64,000 nucleotides of DNA from Prevotella aff. ruminicola Tc2-24 (GCF_900110895.1 NZ_FOIQ01000004.1:248001-312000); one strand, 5' to 3'; shown: positions 17,822-26,804, numbered from the stretch's first letter. The notes: a model not told the origin generated them from the letters alone. Numbers and translations are program-made.

Positions 17822-18838
17822 CTAATCCTTTGTGATGTTATATTTCTGTATCAATGGTTTGAATAATGGAAGAGGATTGTCTTTATATGCCATAAGAAAA
17901 TCCAATCTAATGCCGTAGAATACTTGTTTATCTTGTTTGGCTTTTGACAAAGTCTTGTCTATAAAATTGTAGCTCCACTTATCATTATAGGCCATTAAAG
18001 CTCCCAAAGCGCTACGATAGCAACCATATGTATCAGCTTTATTAAGTATATACTGACATTTTTTTCGTACTTGTTGCTTGTATGATTCCGACGGCCATGC
18101 TGTAACAGCATCTAATGCAGTGCGGATAGTATCACGATTAGAGATATTAATCTTTTTGTCTATTTGGGAAATCAATCGGATAATCTCTTGTTTTATATCT
18201 TCTCTATGATATCTTGCCAAAGCTATCAATGCATATTGATCCTGCTCGTGTAATTGTAGCAGGCGTTTCTCAAATTCTGGCTTTGCAGGTAGCTTGTGGT
18301 AAAGATGAGACATGTAACCAAATTTTGGAGAATGATTTGAAAACAGTAGTGCACTATCAATGCGCATAGAATCTGCCAGAGATACTTTATAATGATTTCT
18401 TTCATATTGTATCATACCGATTCTTACATTAGATACAATATCCTCTTGTCCGCAATTGCCGTCTGTCGTTGTCACATTAGTAGTGTCATCTATCTCAGAA
18501 ATGGCCAAGTTAACTGCCTCATGTGGATTCTTCATTAAAAGAGCACGAAAAGCTACCAAGCGTTCGATCTTATCATCATGATTCGCAGCAAGTTCTATTA
18601 GCTCCTTAGTAGAAGCATGGGCATATAAGCTGTCGGATTTCTTCCATTGATATGAGATTTCTCCGTGACTATTTTTTATCGTATGAAAAGTTTTTGTTAC
18701 CTTTATTTGGGGCTTTTTGTTGACTACAAGATCATTTGCTTCATCTGATTTCTTTTTATTCTTACAGCCTTGTAATGAAAGGGCAAATATTCCTATGCCC
18801 AGTAACACTGATATAGTAACAAGCCCGATTCTCTTCAT
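17822..18838 (-). CDS. Predicted lipoprotein of unknown function (serpin operon)
   Basis: A 338-residue protein with a lipoprotein signal ending SLQGC. The rest is Lys- and Asp/Glu-rich and largely helical, with repeated short helix patterns (LVAFRALLMKNPHEA, YALIALARYHREDIKQEI, YRSALGALMAYND) that look like HEAT-type repeats. I do not recognise a family. It follows the serpin gene directly; an alternative ATG at 18871 overlaps the serpin stop, but ATG 18838 starts exactly at the signal peptide. Base composition is lower in GC than in flanking genes, as in the serpin, so the two may have arrived together. Confidence 0.75.
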   Translation of the reverse strand: MKRIGLVTISVLLGIGIFALSLQGCKNKKKSDEANDLVVNKKPQIKVTKTFHTIKNSHGEISYQWKKSDSLYAHASTKELIELAANHDDKIERLVAFRALLMKNPHEAVNLAISEIDDTTNVTTTDGNCGQEDIVSNVRIGMIQYERNHYKVSLADSMRIDSALLFSNHSPKFGYMSHLYHKLPAKPEFEKRLLQLHEQDQYALIALARYHREDIKQEIIRLISQIDKKINISNRDTIRTALDAVTAWPSESYKQQVRKKCQYILNKADTYGCYRSALGALMAYNDKWSYNFIDKTLSKAKQDKQVFYGIRLDFLMAYKDNPLPLFKPLIQKYNITKD

Positions 18839-18863
18839 ATAAGCTCTTATAATGATTGTACTT

Positions 18864-20156
18864 TTATTCATTTCCCCAGAAGGTGCCCATAAAGCAGTAG
18901 TTGCCAAAGGGATCGGCTATGATATAGGCAAAGGGATGGTCGGCATAGAAATAGGCCTCTGTGGGATGCATGAGCGAACTCAAAGTTGCAAATGAAGTAG
19001 ATGTAATGGCACCAGCTCGCGTTCCGTCTTCGTCCAGAATGACTTTGCTGCTTTGTAAGATTTCTATTACCTTCATCGGACGTGATTGAATGCGGGTCAA
19101 TTGAGAATCATTACTAAACAGCTTCTTGATGCCCAACGATGCTAGACATTCGTTTGCCTTGAACGTATAGTCAACCTCAAATTTGGGGATTTTTATATAA
19201 ACGTGATCATACGACTTCAAACAAGACATGGCATATCGGATTTTTCTCCCTTCAAGAGATTGCAGCAATGCAGTAAGTCCGTCTGCCTTGTCAGGAAGAA
19301 TTATGTAGAGCGCGTAGCCTCCTACATAAGGTATCTTCAGCATGGAATAGTCGTCGAGTTTTGCATAACTGAAAACTTTCTCACATTCCTTCATATTCAT
19401 CATGTTTACCTTCGGACTGGTTCCACCGTAAAAAGGTTCTTCTTTCGTGCTTCCTTTATCAAACTCCTGAACCCATCTTCCGTTGAAATAGTTCGCTACC
19501 AATAAGGTAGCTGAGTCTTTGCCATTCTCTTTGATATTGAAGTCTTTAATCAATCCCTCTGTCTTTTCTGCGCACCATTTTTTTATTTTCTGCTTCATGG
19601 CATTATCTATTTTGCCTTTGATGATACCTGCAAAATAGTCATATTCCAAAACCTCTTGAAAGGATTTGCTGATGTCTATGTCCTCCCCTGCTTGGAATAG
19701 AGTGGCGGTTCTCATGTACGATGTGGGACCAAGGAATTCGTGCTCTGTCACTTTTGCCTGACCAATCATGAATCTGCGGCAGAGATTATTAATACGCTCC
19801 ACATCAGTTGGTACAATGTTTAAGGCATGGCATATCTCTTGTTGGGTTTGACCTGATGCACCATTGTTGATGATGTTCAATGAATATAACATGCCAGTAG
19901 TCGAGACGAAGACATTCGAATCTTCTCTTTCCTCGCAAATTTTCTTGAAAAGATTGACAGCGAATTCATTGCTGTTACGAACCATTATCTTTTGTTCATC
20001 ACTCAGTCTGTAGTCCTCTTCTGTCATTGCCGCAATCTTTAACAGATTCTTTTTCGAAGAGCCTTTGCACCCAGCAAACACACAAGCGGAAATATAGAGT
20101 ATAAACAAAACCTCTATCACCCGATAAGAATACCCAAGTATCGTTCTGATTTTCAT
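18864..20156 (-). CDS. Serpin-family serine protease inhibitor, lipoprotein
   Basis: A 430-residue serpin with a lipoprotein signal (lipid Cys30 in CVFAGC), so it should sit on the cell envelope. Serpin landmarks are NVFVSTTGMLYSLNIINNGASG near the N-terminus, the breach and hinge region ILDEDGTRAG, and the C-terminal signature ADHPFAYII followed by CFMGTFW. Counting from E376 as P17, the reactive bond is predicted at Leu392-Ser393. Small residues after Thr379 fit an inhibitory hinge, although Arg380 at P13 is less usual. A Leu P1 suggests chymotrypsin- or elastase-like targets, for example host or competitor proteases (inference). GC is low compared with neighbours. Confidence 0.92.
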   Translation of the reverse strand: MKIRTILGYSYRVIEVLFILYISACVFAGCKGSSKKNLLKIAAMTEEDYRLSDEQKIMVRNSNEFAVNLFKKICEEREDSNVFVSTTGMLYSLNIINNGASGQTQQEICHALNIVPTDVERINNLCRRFMIGQAKVTEHEFLGPTSYMRTATLFQAGEDIDISKSFQEVLEYDYFAGIIKGKIDNAMKQKIKKWCAEKTEGLIKDFNIKENGKDSATLLVANYFNGRWVQEFDKGSTKEEPFYGGTSPKVNMMNMKECEKVFSYAKLDDYSMLKIPYVGGYALYIILPDKADGLTALLQSLEGRKIRYAMSCLKSYDHVYIKIPKFEVDYTFKANECLASLGIKKLFSNDSQLTRIQSRPMKVIEILQSSKVILDEDGTRAGAITSTSFATLSSLMHPTEAYFYADHPFAYIIADPFGNYCFMGTFWGNE

Positions 20157-20183
20157 TTCTTTTATCAATTGACGTTTCTTGTG

Positions 20184-20191
20184 CAAAGATA
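20184..20191 (-). promoter_or_regulatory. Promoter -7 box for the serpin operon
   Basis: TATCTTTG on the minus strand, 27 nt upstream of the serpin ATG, matches TAnnTTTG. Confidence 0.6.
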
Positions 20192-20277
20192 TGTATTTTA
20201 TTTTTAAACTAACAAACATATTAGTATTTATGTAGCAAAAAAAGATAAAACCTTTTTGCATTTCACTCTTTTTTATG

Positions 20278-20285
20278 TACCTTTG
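20278..20285 (+). promoter_or_regulatory. Promoter -7 box for the FtsB-like gene
   Basis: TACCTTTG, 19 nt before the ATG at 20305. An ATG at 20275 would start before this box and is therefore rejected as the gene start. Confidence 0.6.
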
Positions 20286-20304
20286 CCATCAAAATAGTAG
20301 GAGA

Positions 20305-20664
20305 ATGAAAGTATTGGGTCGTATAAAGACTTTCCTGTTACGTGTCTGGCGGTCGCAGTTCCTGAAATATTCGGTGGTGTGTGTCGCTGGTGTATTGATT
20401 GTCGGCTTCCTTGACGAGAACAGTGTCTGGAGTCACATCAAGAATCTCCAGCGTATCGACGAACTGACGGAGGAGACGGAGAGGTACAACGCTGAATTCC
20501 AGCGCGATCAGGCGCAGATCCGGGAGTTGGAGACCAATCCTAAGGCGATGGAGAAGATCGCCCGTGAGCGTTATTTCATGAAAGCCGACGACGAGGATAT
20601 CTTTGTATTGAGCGATGACGATCGTACTCCTGAATCCATTAATGATCATGAGGAAACTGAATAA
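20305..20664 (+). CDS. FtsB/DivIC-family septum formation initiator
   Basis: A 119-residue bitopic membrane protein: a basic N-terminus, one membrane segment (about residues 21-38), then a coiled coil (NLQRIDELTEETERYNAEFQRDQAQIRELE) and a short C-terminal part with ARERYFMKADDEDIFVL. This layout and the closing motif are typical of FtsB/DivIC, which bridges FtsL and FtsQ in the division machinery. The ATG follows a promoter box by 19 nt. The 3' end overlaps the next membrane-protein gene, so the two are probably coupled. Confidence 0.85.
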   Translation: MKVLGRIKTFLLRVWRSQFLKYSVVCVAGVLIVGFLDENSVWSHIKNLQRIDELTEETERYNAEFQRDQAQIRELETNPKAMEKIARERYFMKADDEDIFVLSDDDRTPESINDHEETE

Positions 20665-21049
20665 TATACTGAATGCGGTGTTCCTGTTGGGCGCCGTGTT
20701 GATGGTGATCGGTGCCGGCACCAGTCTGTTGGCATGGAAGAGTGCACCATACATATATGCGGTGGGAGCTGTCTGCTTTACGTCCATGCAGATGCTGCAG
20801 CGCTATGAGGGAAACAATTTCGTGATCCGTCGTCTGCGTCGGATGATGCTTCTCAGTGATTTCCTGTTCCTGCTGACCGCCCTTCTGATGTTCGCCAATT
20901 TAACAAATTTTTTCGGTTTGAGTCAGTTTGCATACGTTCAGTATATTTATAACAAATGGGTTATCACGCTTTTGGTTGCAGCCATTCTGCAGTTGTATTC
21001 TATGCACAGAATAGACCAAGAGCTGGCTAAAGAGGCAAAAAAACTATAA
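20648..21049 (+). CDS. Conserved small membrane protein, unknown function
   Basis: A 133-residue protein with four predicted membrane helices (about residues 7-28, 34-48, 67-85 and 98-120) separated by short basic loops, ending in a charged coiled stretch (MHRIDQELAKEAKKL). I do not recognise a named family. It overlaps the end of the FtsB-like gene by 17 bp, which suggests a shared transcript, and is followed by a clear Rho-independent terminator. ATG 20648 is used; ATG 20642 is equally possible. Confidence 0.75.
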   Translation: MRKLNNILNAVFLLGAVLMVIGAGTSLLAWKSAPYIYAVGAVCFTSMQMLQRYEGNNFVIRRLRRMMLLSDFLFLLTALLMFANLTNFFGLSQFAYVQYIYNKWVITLLVAAILQLYSMHRIDQELAKEAKKL

Positions 21050-21053
21050 AAGA

Positions 21054-21089
21054 TTGCGCATTTGTTTTAAAATGCGCAAATTTTTTTTT
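21054..21089 (+). terminator. Rho-independent terminator
   Basis: Perfect 10-bp stem (TTGCGCATTT, loop GTTTTA, AAATGCGCAA) followed by nine T residues. It ends the FtsB-like/membrane-protein transcript. Confidence 0.9.
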
Positions 21090-21108
21090 CTACTTCAATA
21101 TATCGTTG

Positions 21109-21116
21109 TACATTTG
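21109..21116 (+). promoter_or_regulatory. Promoter -7 box for the DUF4369-pyrC operon
   Basis: TACATTTG, 19 nt before the ATG at 21136, matches TAnnTTTG. Confidence 0.6.
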
Positions 21117-21135
21117 CGCCACGAAATAAATATTT

Positions 21136-21930
21136 ATGAGCAAGATTCTATATGCATTCGTCGTCATAGTTGCGTTCGCATCCTGTGCTGAGTCCTATTC
21201 TATCCAGGGTTCTTCCTCTGTGTCGTCTCTCGATGGCAGTAAGCTTTATCTGAAGACGGTAAAGGATCAGGAACTGAAGAATATGGATTCCTGCGATGTC
21301 GTGCATGGCAAGTTCCATTTCTCTGGTATTCTGGATACCGTCAAGTTAGCCAATCTGTATATGGATGACGAACCGCTGATGATGCCGGTTGTCATCGAGA
21401 AAGGCGAGATTGAGATCCGTATTGATAATACCAGTCGGGTGGTCAGTGGTACGCCTCTGAACGACAAGCTATATGAGTTTATCCATCGTCACGATCAGTT
21501 GGGCAGTGAGATGAACGAGCTTTCCCATAAGCAGAGTCGTATGTTGCTTGATGGCGTCGACGAGGCCGTCATCAACCGTCAGCTCTCTGTCGAGGCAGCC
21601 CGCCTGTCACAACAGGAAGACAGTCTGGTCACGAATTTCATCGTAGAGAACTTTGACAATATATTGGGTCCTGGGGTCTTCATGATGATGACCAGCAGCT
21701 ATGCTTATCCTGTGCTGACCCCACAGATCGAGGATATCATGAGCAAGGCCACGAAGAAATTCAAGGACGACCCATACGTGAAGCAGTACTACCAGACGGC
21801 GAACGAGATACAGGCCCGTCAGAATGGGCTGGTAGAGGATGCTGCTACTTCTCAGGCTCCGGCGTCGCAGACGCCCCCGCAGGCTCCCGACTCATTGCAG
21901 ATGCCGTCTCTCAATCTGCCTCAGAAATGA
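21136..21930 (+). CDS. Predicted lipoprotein with DUF4369-like domain
   Basis: A 264-residue protein with a short lipoprotein signal (lipid Cys17 in FASC). The N-terminal half (YSIQGSSSV, LDGSKLYLKTVKDQELKNMDSCDV, GKFHFSG, PVVIEKGEIEIRID) has the beta-sandwich pattern of DUF4369, which often precedes thioredoxin-like domains in Bacteroidota. Here no thioredoxin domain or CxxC follows; instead there is a helical region and a Pro/Gln/Ala-rich tail. Function is unknown. Its stop overlaps the pyrC start by 4 bp, so it is in an operon with pyrimidine synthesis. Confidence 0.8.
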   Translation: MSKILYAFVVIVAFASCAESYSIQGSSSVSSLDGSKLYLKTVKDQELKNMDSCDVVHGKFHFSGILDTVKLANLYMDDEPLMMPVVIEKGEIEIRIDNTSRVVSGTPLNDKLYEFIHRHDQLGSEMNELSHKQSRMLLDGVDEAVINRQLSVEAARLSQQEDSLVTNFIVENFDNILGPGVFMMMTSSYAYPVLTPQIEDIMSKATKKFKDDPYVKQYYQTANEIQARQNGLVEDAATSQAPASQTPPQAPDSLQMPSLNLPQK

Positions 21931-23300
21931 AGATACTCATACACGGGGGAACCCTCGTCAACGAGGGGAAGATATTCGAAGGCTCCTTGATCATAGAGGA
22001 TGAGCGGATAGCCCGTGTTGTTCAAGGACATACAATTCCCGAAGCATCGTTCGACGACGTGATCGATGCTTCGGGATGTTTCGTTATGCCCGGTGTGATC
22101 GACGATCATGTCCATTTCCGTGAGCCGGGACTCACGGCCAAGGCCGATATCGACACCGAGAGTCGTGCGGCAGCAGCGGGCGGGGTGACCACCTATTTCG
22201 ATATGCCGAACACGGTTCCGCAGACCACCACGCTGGAGGCTCTGGAGGAAAAGTTCGTGTTGGCGGCAGCGAAGAGTCATGTGAACTATTCGTTCTTCTT
22301 TGGTGCGACCAACGATAATGTGGCGCTCTTCGACCGTCTCGACCCGACCCGGATTCCCGGTATCAAACTCTTTATGGGCAGTTCGACGGGGAATATGCTG
22401 GTCGACCGTCGGGATGCGTTAGACCGTATTTTCGCGTCGGCAGCGCTTCCAGTCATGACGCATTGCGAGGATACAGAGATGATCAACCGGAATATGGCAC
22501 TGGCGGTCGAGAAGTATGGCGATGACCCGAAGGTGACCCATCACCCGGAGATCCGTAGTGAGGAGGCCTGCTATGAGAGTACCCGTCTGGCTGTCGAACT
22601 GGCCAGGAAGCATCATACCCGTCTTCATGTCGCTCATGTGACGACGGCCAGGGAGCTGTCGCTGTTTGAGCCGTGGACGGTGAACAGCGCCCGATGCCCG
22701 CAGATCACCGCCGAGGCCACGGTCTCGCATCTGTATTTCTGCGACAGAGACTATGTCTCTCTTGGAACACGTATCAAGTGTAATCCGGCTGTCAAGACCC
22801 AGCGTGACCGTGATGCCTTACGCGACGCGTTGAGCGATGGACGGATCGCCGTCATTGGGACTGACCATGCGCCTCATCTGCTCTCGCAGAAGGAGGGCGG
22901 CTGCGTGAAAGCAGCCAGTGGCATGCCCATGATCCAGTTCTCGTTGGTCACCATGTTAGAGCTGGTGGACCAGGGGATACTCAGTCTGGGACGACTTGTA
23001 GAACTGATGTGTCATCATCCCGCACGTCTCTTCGATGTGCAGCGCAGGGGGTTCCTGCGTGAAGGCTATCAGGCGGATATCGTACTGGTCCGCCCGAATA
23101 CCGGTTGGACGGTGACGAAAGAGCATATCCAGAGCAAATGCGGTTGGAGTCCGATGGAAGGTCACATGTATCTGTGGCGTGTAGAACAGACCCTGTGTAA
23201 TGGACACACCGTTTACCGACAGGGACAGGTGGATACAGACTATGTCGGTCAACCGGTGCTGTTCTCCAGGGAACGAGGCGACAATGGCGTTGACAGATGA
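21927..23300 (+). CDS. pyrC: Dihydroorotase
   Basis: A 457-residue amidohydrolase-fold enzyme that closes carbamoyl aspartate to dihydroorotate in pyrimidine synthesis. Metal ligands H61 and H63 are in DDHVHFREPGLT, FDMPNT is the family signature, HVAHVTT holds another His ligand, and the catalytic Asp is D313 in GTDHAPH. The length and the REPG motif fit the longer, class I type (PyrC/AllB group) rather than E. coli-like PyrC. Allantoinase is the main alternative, but no purine-degradation genes are nearby. It overlaps both neighbours by 4 bp, so translation is probably coupled. Confidence 0.9.
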   Translation: MKILIHGGTLVNEGKIFEGSLIIEDERIARVVQGHTIPEASFDDVIDASGCFVMPGVIDDHVHFREPGLTAKADIDTESRAAAAGGVTTYFDMPNTVPQTTTLEALEEKFVLAAAKSHVNYSFFFGATNDNVALFDRLDPTRIPGIKLFMGSSTGNMLVDRRDALDRIFASAALPVMTHCEDTEMINRNMALAVEKYGDDPKVTHHPEIRSEEACYESTRLAVELARKHHTRLHVAHVTTARELSLFEPWTVNSARCPQITAEATVSHLYFCDRDYVSLGTRIKCNPAVKTQRDRDALRDALSDGRIAVIGTDHAPHLLSQKEGGCVKAASGMPMIQFSLVTMLELVDQGILSLGRLVELMCHHPARLFDVQRRGFLREGYQADIVLVRPNTGWTVTKEHIQSKCGWSPMEGHMYLWRVEQTLCNGHTVYRQGQVDTDYVGQPVLFSRERGDNGVDR

Positions 23301-24094
23301 GACTGGTTTACGATATCTCAACGTTGACGCCTTATGTCAACTGGCCTTATTTCTTCTTCGCCTGGCAGGTGAAGGATCCCACGGAGAAGGCCCGCTTGCA
23401 GCATGAGGCAGAGACCTGTCTCACCGAGTTGGAAGACCGTTATCATGTGTATGCCTTGTTCGAGATATGCGATGCCAATGGCGATGGCGATGATATTGTC
23501 ATCGGGCGTTCCCGGATCCCTTTGTTGCGCCAACAACGTCCGACGTCTGTCGGACAACCTAATCTCTGTCTGGCTGATTTCCTCCGTCCGCTTTCCTCCG
23601 GCGTGAAAGACCGTCTCGGGGTCTTTGCCACGTCCGTGGATATGGGACTGGAGACCGATTTTGATAACGATCCCTATCAGAAGATGATGGTACAGCTCCT
23701 GGCCGACCGTCTGGCCGAGGCGGCCGCCGAGCGTATGCATGAGGAGGTGAGAAAGACGTATTGGGGCTATGCCAAGGACGAGTGCCTGACGATTGCGGAG
23801 ATGCAGATAGAGAGGTTCCAGGGCATCCGTCCGGCTGTCGGTTATCCGTCCTTACCGGATACCAGTCTGAACTTCATGCTCGATGAACTGTTGGATATGA
23901 AACAGATCGGGATACGTCTCACAGAGAGTGGGGCCATGAAGCCCCATGCCAGTGTCAGCGGTTTCATGTTCTCTCATCCCCAGGCCCGCTATTTCAATCT
24001 GGGAAAGATCGGCGAAGACCAGCTCCGCGACTATGCCTCCCGCCGTGGTCTTCCTGTTGAGGTCGTCCGTCGCTTCCTCGCATCTAACCTCTAA
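23297..24094 (+). CDS. Stand-alone cobalamin-dependent methionine synthase activation domain
   Basis: A 265-residue protein that matches the C-terminal AdoMet-binding reactivation domain of MetH. Visible segments are YVNWPYFFFAWQV, the helix EERMHEEVRKTYWGYA, the AdoMet-binding GIRPAVGYPSLPD, LTESGAMKPHASVSG, and SHPQARYFNLGKI. In classical MetH this domain re-methylates cob(II)alamin with AdoMet; here it is a separate polypeptide, so it presumably acts in trans on a shorter MetH encoded elsewhere. It overlaps pyrC by 4 bp. metF, which supplies methyl-THF, is 15 kb away. The stop overlaps the stop of the opposing phosphoesterase. Confidence 0.88.
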   Translation: MRLVYDISTLTPYVNWPYFFFAWQVKDPTEKARLQHEAETCLTELEDRYHVYALFEICDANGDGDDIVIGRSRIPLLRQQRPTSVGQPNLCLADFLRPLSSGVKDRLGVFATSVDMGLETDFDNDPYQKMMVQLLADRLAEAAAERMHEEVRKTYWGYAKDECLTIAEMQIERFQGIRPAVGYPSLPDTSLNFMLDELLDMKQIGIRLTESGAMKPHASVSGFMFSHPQARYFNLGKIGEDQLRDYASRRGLPVEVVRRFLASNL

Positions 24095-25254
24095 CCTTTC
24101 TTCAGGGTGATCACGACGATCTCGCCCGTGGCTCCGAAACGGAAGGGGACGAGAGCGCCCAGACCGGCTGTCACAAAGAGCGACTGCCGTCCTTCCTGAT
24201 ACCAGCCGTTGACCTCTTTTCCCGTCAGTGACAACGGACACCATCCGAACAACTTGATCTGTCCGGCGTGGGTATGACCGCTGAGGGTCAGCTGAGCCCG
24301 GTGGTCAGGGATGATCTTCCGTCGCCAGGCCGAAGGGTCATGCTCTACCATGACGATGAAGGCACCGTCGGCCACACCGTCCAGTGTCTTGGTGATATCT
24401 CCTTTCCGTGGCGACCGCTTCCCGTCGCCGTCGTTCTCCATGCCGGCTATCGTGATCTGGTCGTTGCCTCGTGCGATGGTACGGTTCTCGTTCAGCAGCA
24501 GGGTCCACCCCATCTGCTGTTCCAGACTCCTGGTCTCACGGCAGTTGGCCACCTTCGTCACCTCGTCACACGCCAGGTATTCGGCGTAGTCGTGGTTGCC
24601 CAGCACCGAGAGGACACCGTCCTTGGCCTTGAGCGAACTCAGGATGTCCAGGTGCTGGTAGACCTCCTGCGGGTGTATGTTCTGCAGGTCGCCGGCGAAC
24701 ACGATCAGGTCGGGGCGCTGGGCGTTGATACTGTCGATGGCCTGTTTGAGTATCCACTGTCTCCCTTTCGCGTAGGTGCCCACATGGGCGTCGGCGAACA
24801 GCACCAGTCGGTAACCGTCAAAGGCCTCCGGCAGGTCCGGCGCGACGAACACGGTGCGGTTGACCTCCAGCTTCCCGAAACCGACGAAGCTGCCGTAGAT
24901 GACCACATACCAGATGAGCGGCACGCAGAGCGCACCGATCAGATTGCCGATGTTGATACGCCGATGCAGCAGCTTACAGAGTCCTAGGCCTGCCATGGAG
25001 AACAGCACGAACACCAGCTTCGGGATGGCAATCAGACCTAGCAGCAGGATGTATATATAGACGATGATCGGGTTGTCGGGGATGAAGCTCTTCTCGTAGG
25101 TGAGGAACAGCGTATAGGCCACCAGTACGATGGTGGGCAACCAGCGTAGTAGGCGTTGCCACATGGTGTGTCTGCGACGCCAGTAATGATAGTCCAGATA
25201 AAGATCCGGAACGATGATCAGCAGCAGAAAGAGATAAGGAGCTCTGGCAATCAT
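24091..25254 (-). CDS. Membrane-anchored calcineurin-like metallophosphoesterase
   Basis: A 387-residue protein. The first ~130 residues hold about four membrane helices; the rest is a YkuE-type phosphoesterase domain. Metal-binding motifs are in order: LFADAHVG (DxH), VFAGDLQN (GDxx), LGNHDYAEY (GNHD), and SGHTHAGQIKLFG (GHTH). Such enzymes hydrolyse phosphodiesters or lipid-linked pyrophosphates; substrate is not predictable. It is 8 bp downstream of the acyltransferase, so a three-gene unit with the acyltransferase and the mannosyltransferase is likely. Confidence 0.88.
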   Translation of the reverse strand: MIARAPYLFLLLIIVPDLYLDYHYWRRRHTMWQRLLRWLPTIVLVAYTLFLTYEKSFIPDNPIIVYIYILLLGLIAIPKLVFVLFSMAGLGLCKLLHRRINIGNLIGALCVPLIWYVVIYGSFVGFGKLEVNRTVFVAPDLPEAFDGYRLVLFADAHVGTYAKGRQWILKQAIDSINAQRPDLIVFAGDLQNIHPQEVYQHLDILSSLKAKDGVLSVLGNHDYAEYLACDEVTKVANCRETRSLEQQMGWTLLLNENRTIARGNDQITIAGMENDGDGKRSPRKGDITKTLDGVADGAFIVMVEHDPSAWRRKIIPDHRAQLTLSGHTHAGQIKLFGWCPLSLTGKEVNGWYQEGRQSLFVTAGLGALVPFRFGATGEIVVITLKKG

Positions 25255-25262
25255 GAACGCGA

Positions 25263-26024
25263 TTACTGGTCAGGGTTTTCCACGTATCCTTGGTATTCAG
25301 GCACCAGCGCCGACATCACCGAGTCGTAGGCCTGTCGCAAGGTGGCATTGACATTGTCCGGTCCTTTGCCCACAGGGTAGATGGCCTGGTGGATGGTCAG
25401 ACACAGCGGGTGCCATTTGATCCATTTGCCGTCGCGCATCCTTGGAAGGATGTTAAACGAGCCGTTGATGGTCAGCGGTACGACGGGCAGCTGCAGCTCG
25501 TCGGCCAGGGCGAAGGCCCCTTTCCTGAACAGACCCATATGCCCGGTGAAGGTGCGCGATCCCTCTGGGAAGACCACCACACTGTAACCCTCTTGCAGAA
25601 TCTCACGGGCGTCCTCGTAGGTCTTGCGTACCTTACTCGGTCCCCGTTTGTCCACGAATATCTGGTGGGATTTCTGACAGGCAAAGCCCACGAAGGGCAT
25701 CTTCTTCAGTTGGTGCTTCATCATCCATTTGAAGTTACGTCCCAGATGACCGTAGATCAGGAAGATGTCGAACGATCCCTGGTGATTGGCCACGAACACA
25801 TAGCTCTGGTCTTTCTCCAGGTGCTCGCGCCCCTCCACCTTGACGGGTATCAGCAGCACCTTCAGGATGAGCTTCGCCCACCAGCGTCCGGGATAGTATC
25901 CCCAGAAATGACCGTCGCCGATGGTCGTGCCGATACCCACTGTCAGGGCGGTGATGATCGTCAGGATCACCACGATAGGCAGACCGATCAGTAACTGATA
26001 AATCCTATATAGAAAGGTCATCAT
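25263..26024 (-). CDS. plsC: 1-acyl-sn-glycerol-3-phosphate acyltransferase
   Basis: A 253-residue membrane-bound acyltransferase with an N-terminal hydrophobic segment. The catalytic HX4D motif is H81-QGSF-D86, followed by the glycerol-phosphate site VVFPEGSRTFTG and the block PVVPLTINGS. It makes phosphatidic acid from lysophosphatidic acid. It starts 5 bp after the mannosyltransferase gene. Another lipid substrate is possible, as Bacteroidota often carry several PlsC paralogues, so the symbol is by similarity only. Confidence 0.88.
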   Translation of the reverse strand: MMTFLYRIYQLLIGLPIVVILTIITALTVGIGTTIGDGHFWGYYPGRWWAKLILKVLLIPVKVEGREHLEKDQSYVFVANHQGSFDIFLIYGHLGRNFKWMMKHQLKKMPFVGFACQKSHQIFVDKRGPSKVRKTYEDAREILQEGYSVVVFPEGSRTFTGHMGLFRKGAFALADELQLPVVPLTINGSFNILPRMRDGKWIKWHPLCLTIHQAIYPVGKGPDNVNATLRQAYDSVMSALVPEYQGYVENPDQ

Positions 26025-26029
26025 ATGGT

Positions 26030-26782
26030 TCAGTTTTCAATGGGTTTGGGGTATTTCCGTGTCCATCCGTCCCAGCGCAGCTTCATCACACCCAGGAAAG
26101 CCTCACCGAAGATGCCGCCCGACATCTTACTGGTGCCCTCCTGACGGTTGACGAAGATCACCGACACCTCCTTGATCTTGAATCCGATCTTGTAGGCCGT
26201 GTACTTCATCTCAATCTGGAACGCATACCCCTTGAAGCGTATCTTGTCGAGCTCGATGGTCTGCAGCACCCGCCGTTTGTAGCACACGAAGCCGGCGGTG
26301 GTGTCATGAACCAGGAAGCCGGTGACGAGACGCACGTATTTCGATGCGAAGTAGCTCATCAGCACCCGGCCTATGGGCCAGTTCACCACGTTGACACCTG
26401 TCACATAGCGTGAGCCGATGGCCATGTCGTTACCTTCGTCATGGCAGGCCGCATAGAGCCGGGGCAGGTCGTTCGGGTCATGACTGAAGTCGGCATCCAT
26501 CTCGAAGATATATTCATAGTCGTGTGCCAAAGCCCACTTGAACCCGGTGATATAGGCGGTGCCGAGCCCTTGCTTCCCGCTCCGTTCCAGGAGGAAGAGC
26601 CGGGGGCCGAACTCCGTGGCCATGAGTCCTCTGACAATGGCTGCCGTCCCGTCGGGCGAGCCGTCGTCGATCACAAGAATATGGAAACATTTGTCAAGGG
26701 CAAACACTGCGCGGATGATCTTCTCAATGTTCTCCTTCTCGTTGTAGGTTGGTATGATGACTATGCTGTCGCTTTCGTACAT
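26030..26782 (-). CDS. Polyprenyl-phosphate mannose synthase-like glycosyltransferase (GT2)
   Basis: A 250-residue GT-A glycosyltransferase close to DPM1. It has IVIIPTYNEKENIEKII at the N-terminus, the nucleotide-binding VIDDGSPDGTA, the DxD-like EMDADFSHDP, and the acceptor region GSRYVTGV...NWP. No C-terminal membrane helices are present, so it is a peripheral enzyme. It should transfer a sugar (often mannose) from GDP-sugar to polyprenyl phosphate for use outside the membrane, for example in glycoprotein or lipid glycosylation. It heads the run with plsC and the phosphoesterase. Confidence 0.88.
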   Translation of the reverse strand: MYESDSIVIIPTYNEKENIEKIIRAVFALDKCFHILVIDDGSPDGTAAIVRGLMATEFGPRLFLLERSGKQGLGTAYITGFKWALAHDYEYIFEMDADFSHDPNDLPRLYAACHDEGNDMAIGSRYVTGVNVVNWPIGRVLMSYFASKYVRLVTGFLVHDTTAGFVCYKRRVLQTIELDKIRFKGYAFQIEMKYTAYKIGFKIKEVSVIFVNRQEGTSKMSGGIFGEAFLGVMKLRWDGWTRKYPKPIEN

Positions 26783-26804
26783 CGTTTTTAATGGTTTGGT
26801 GCTG

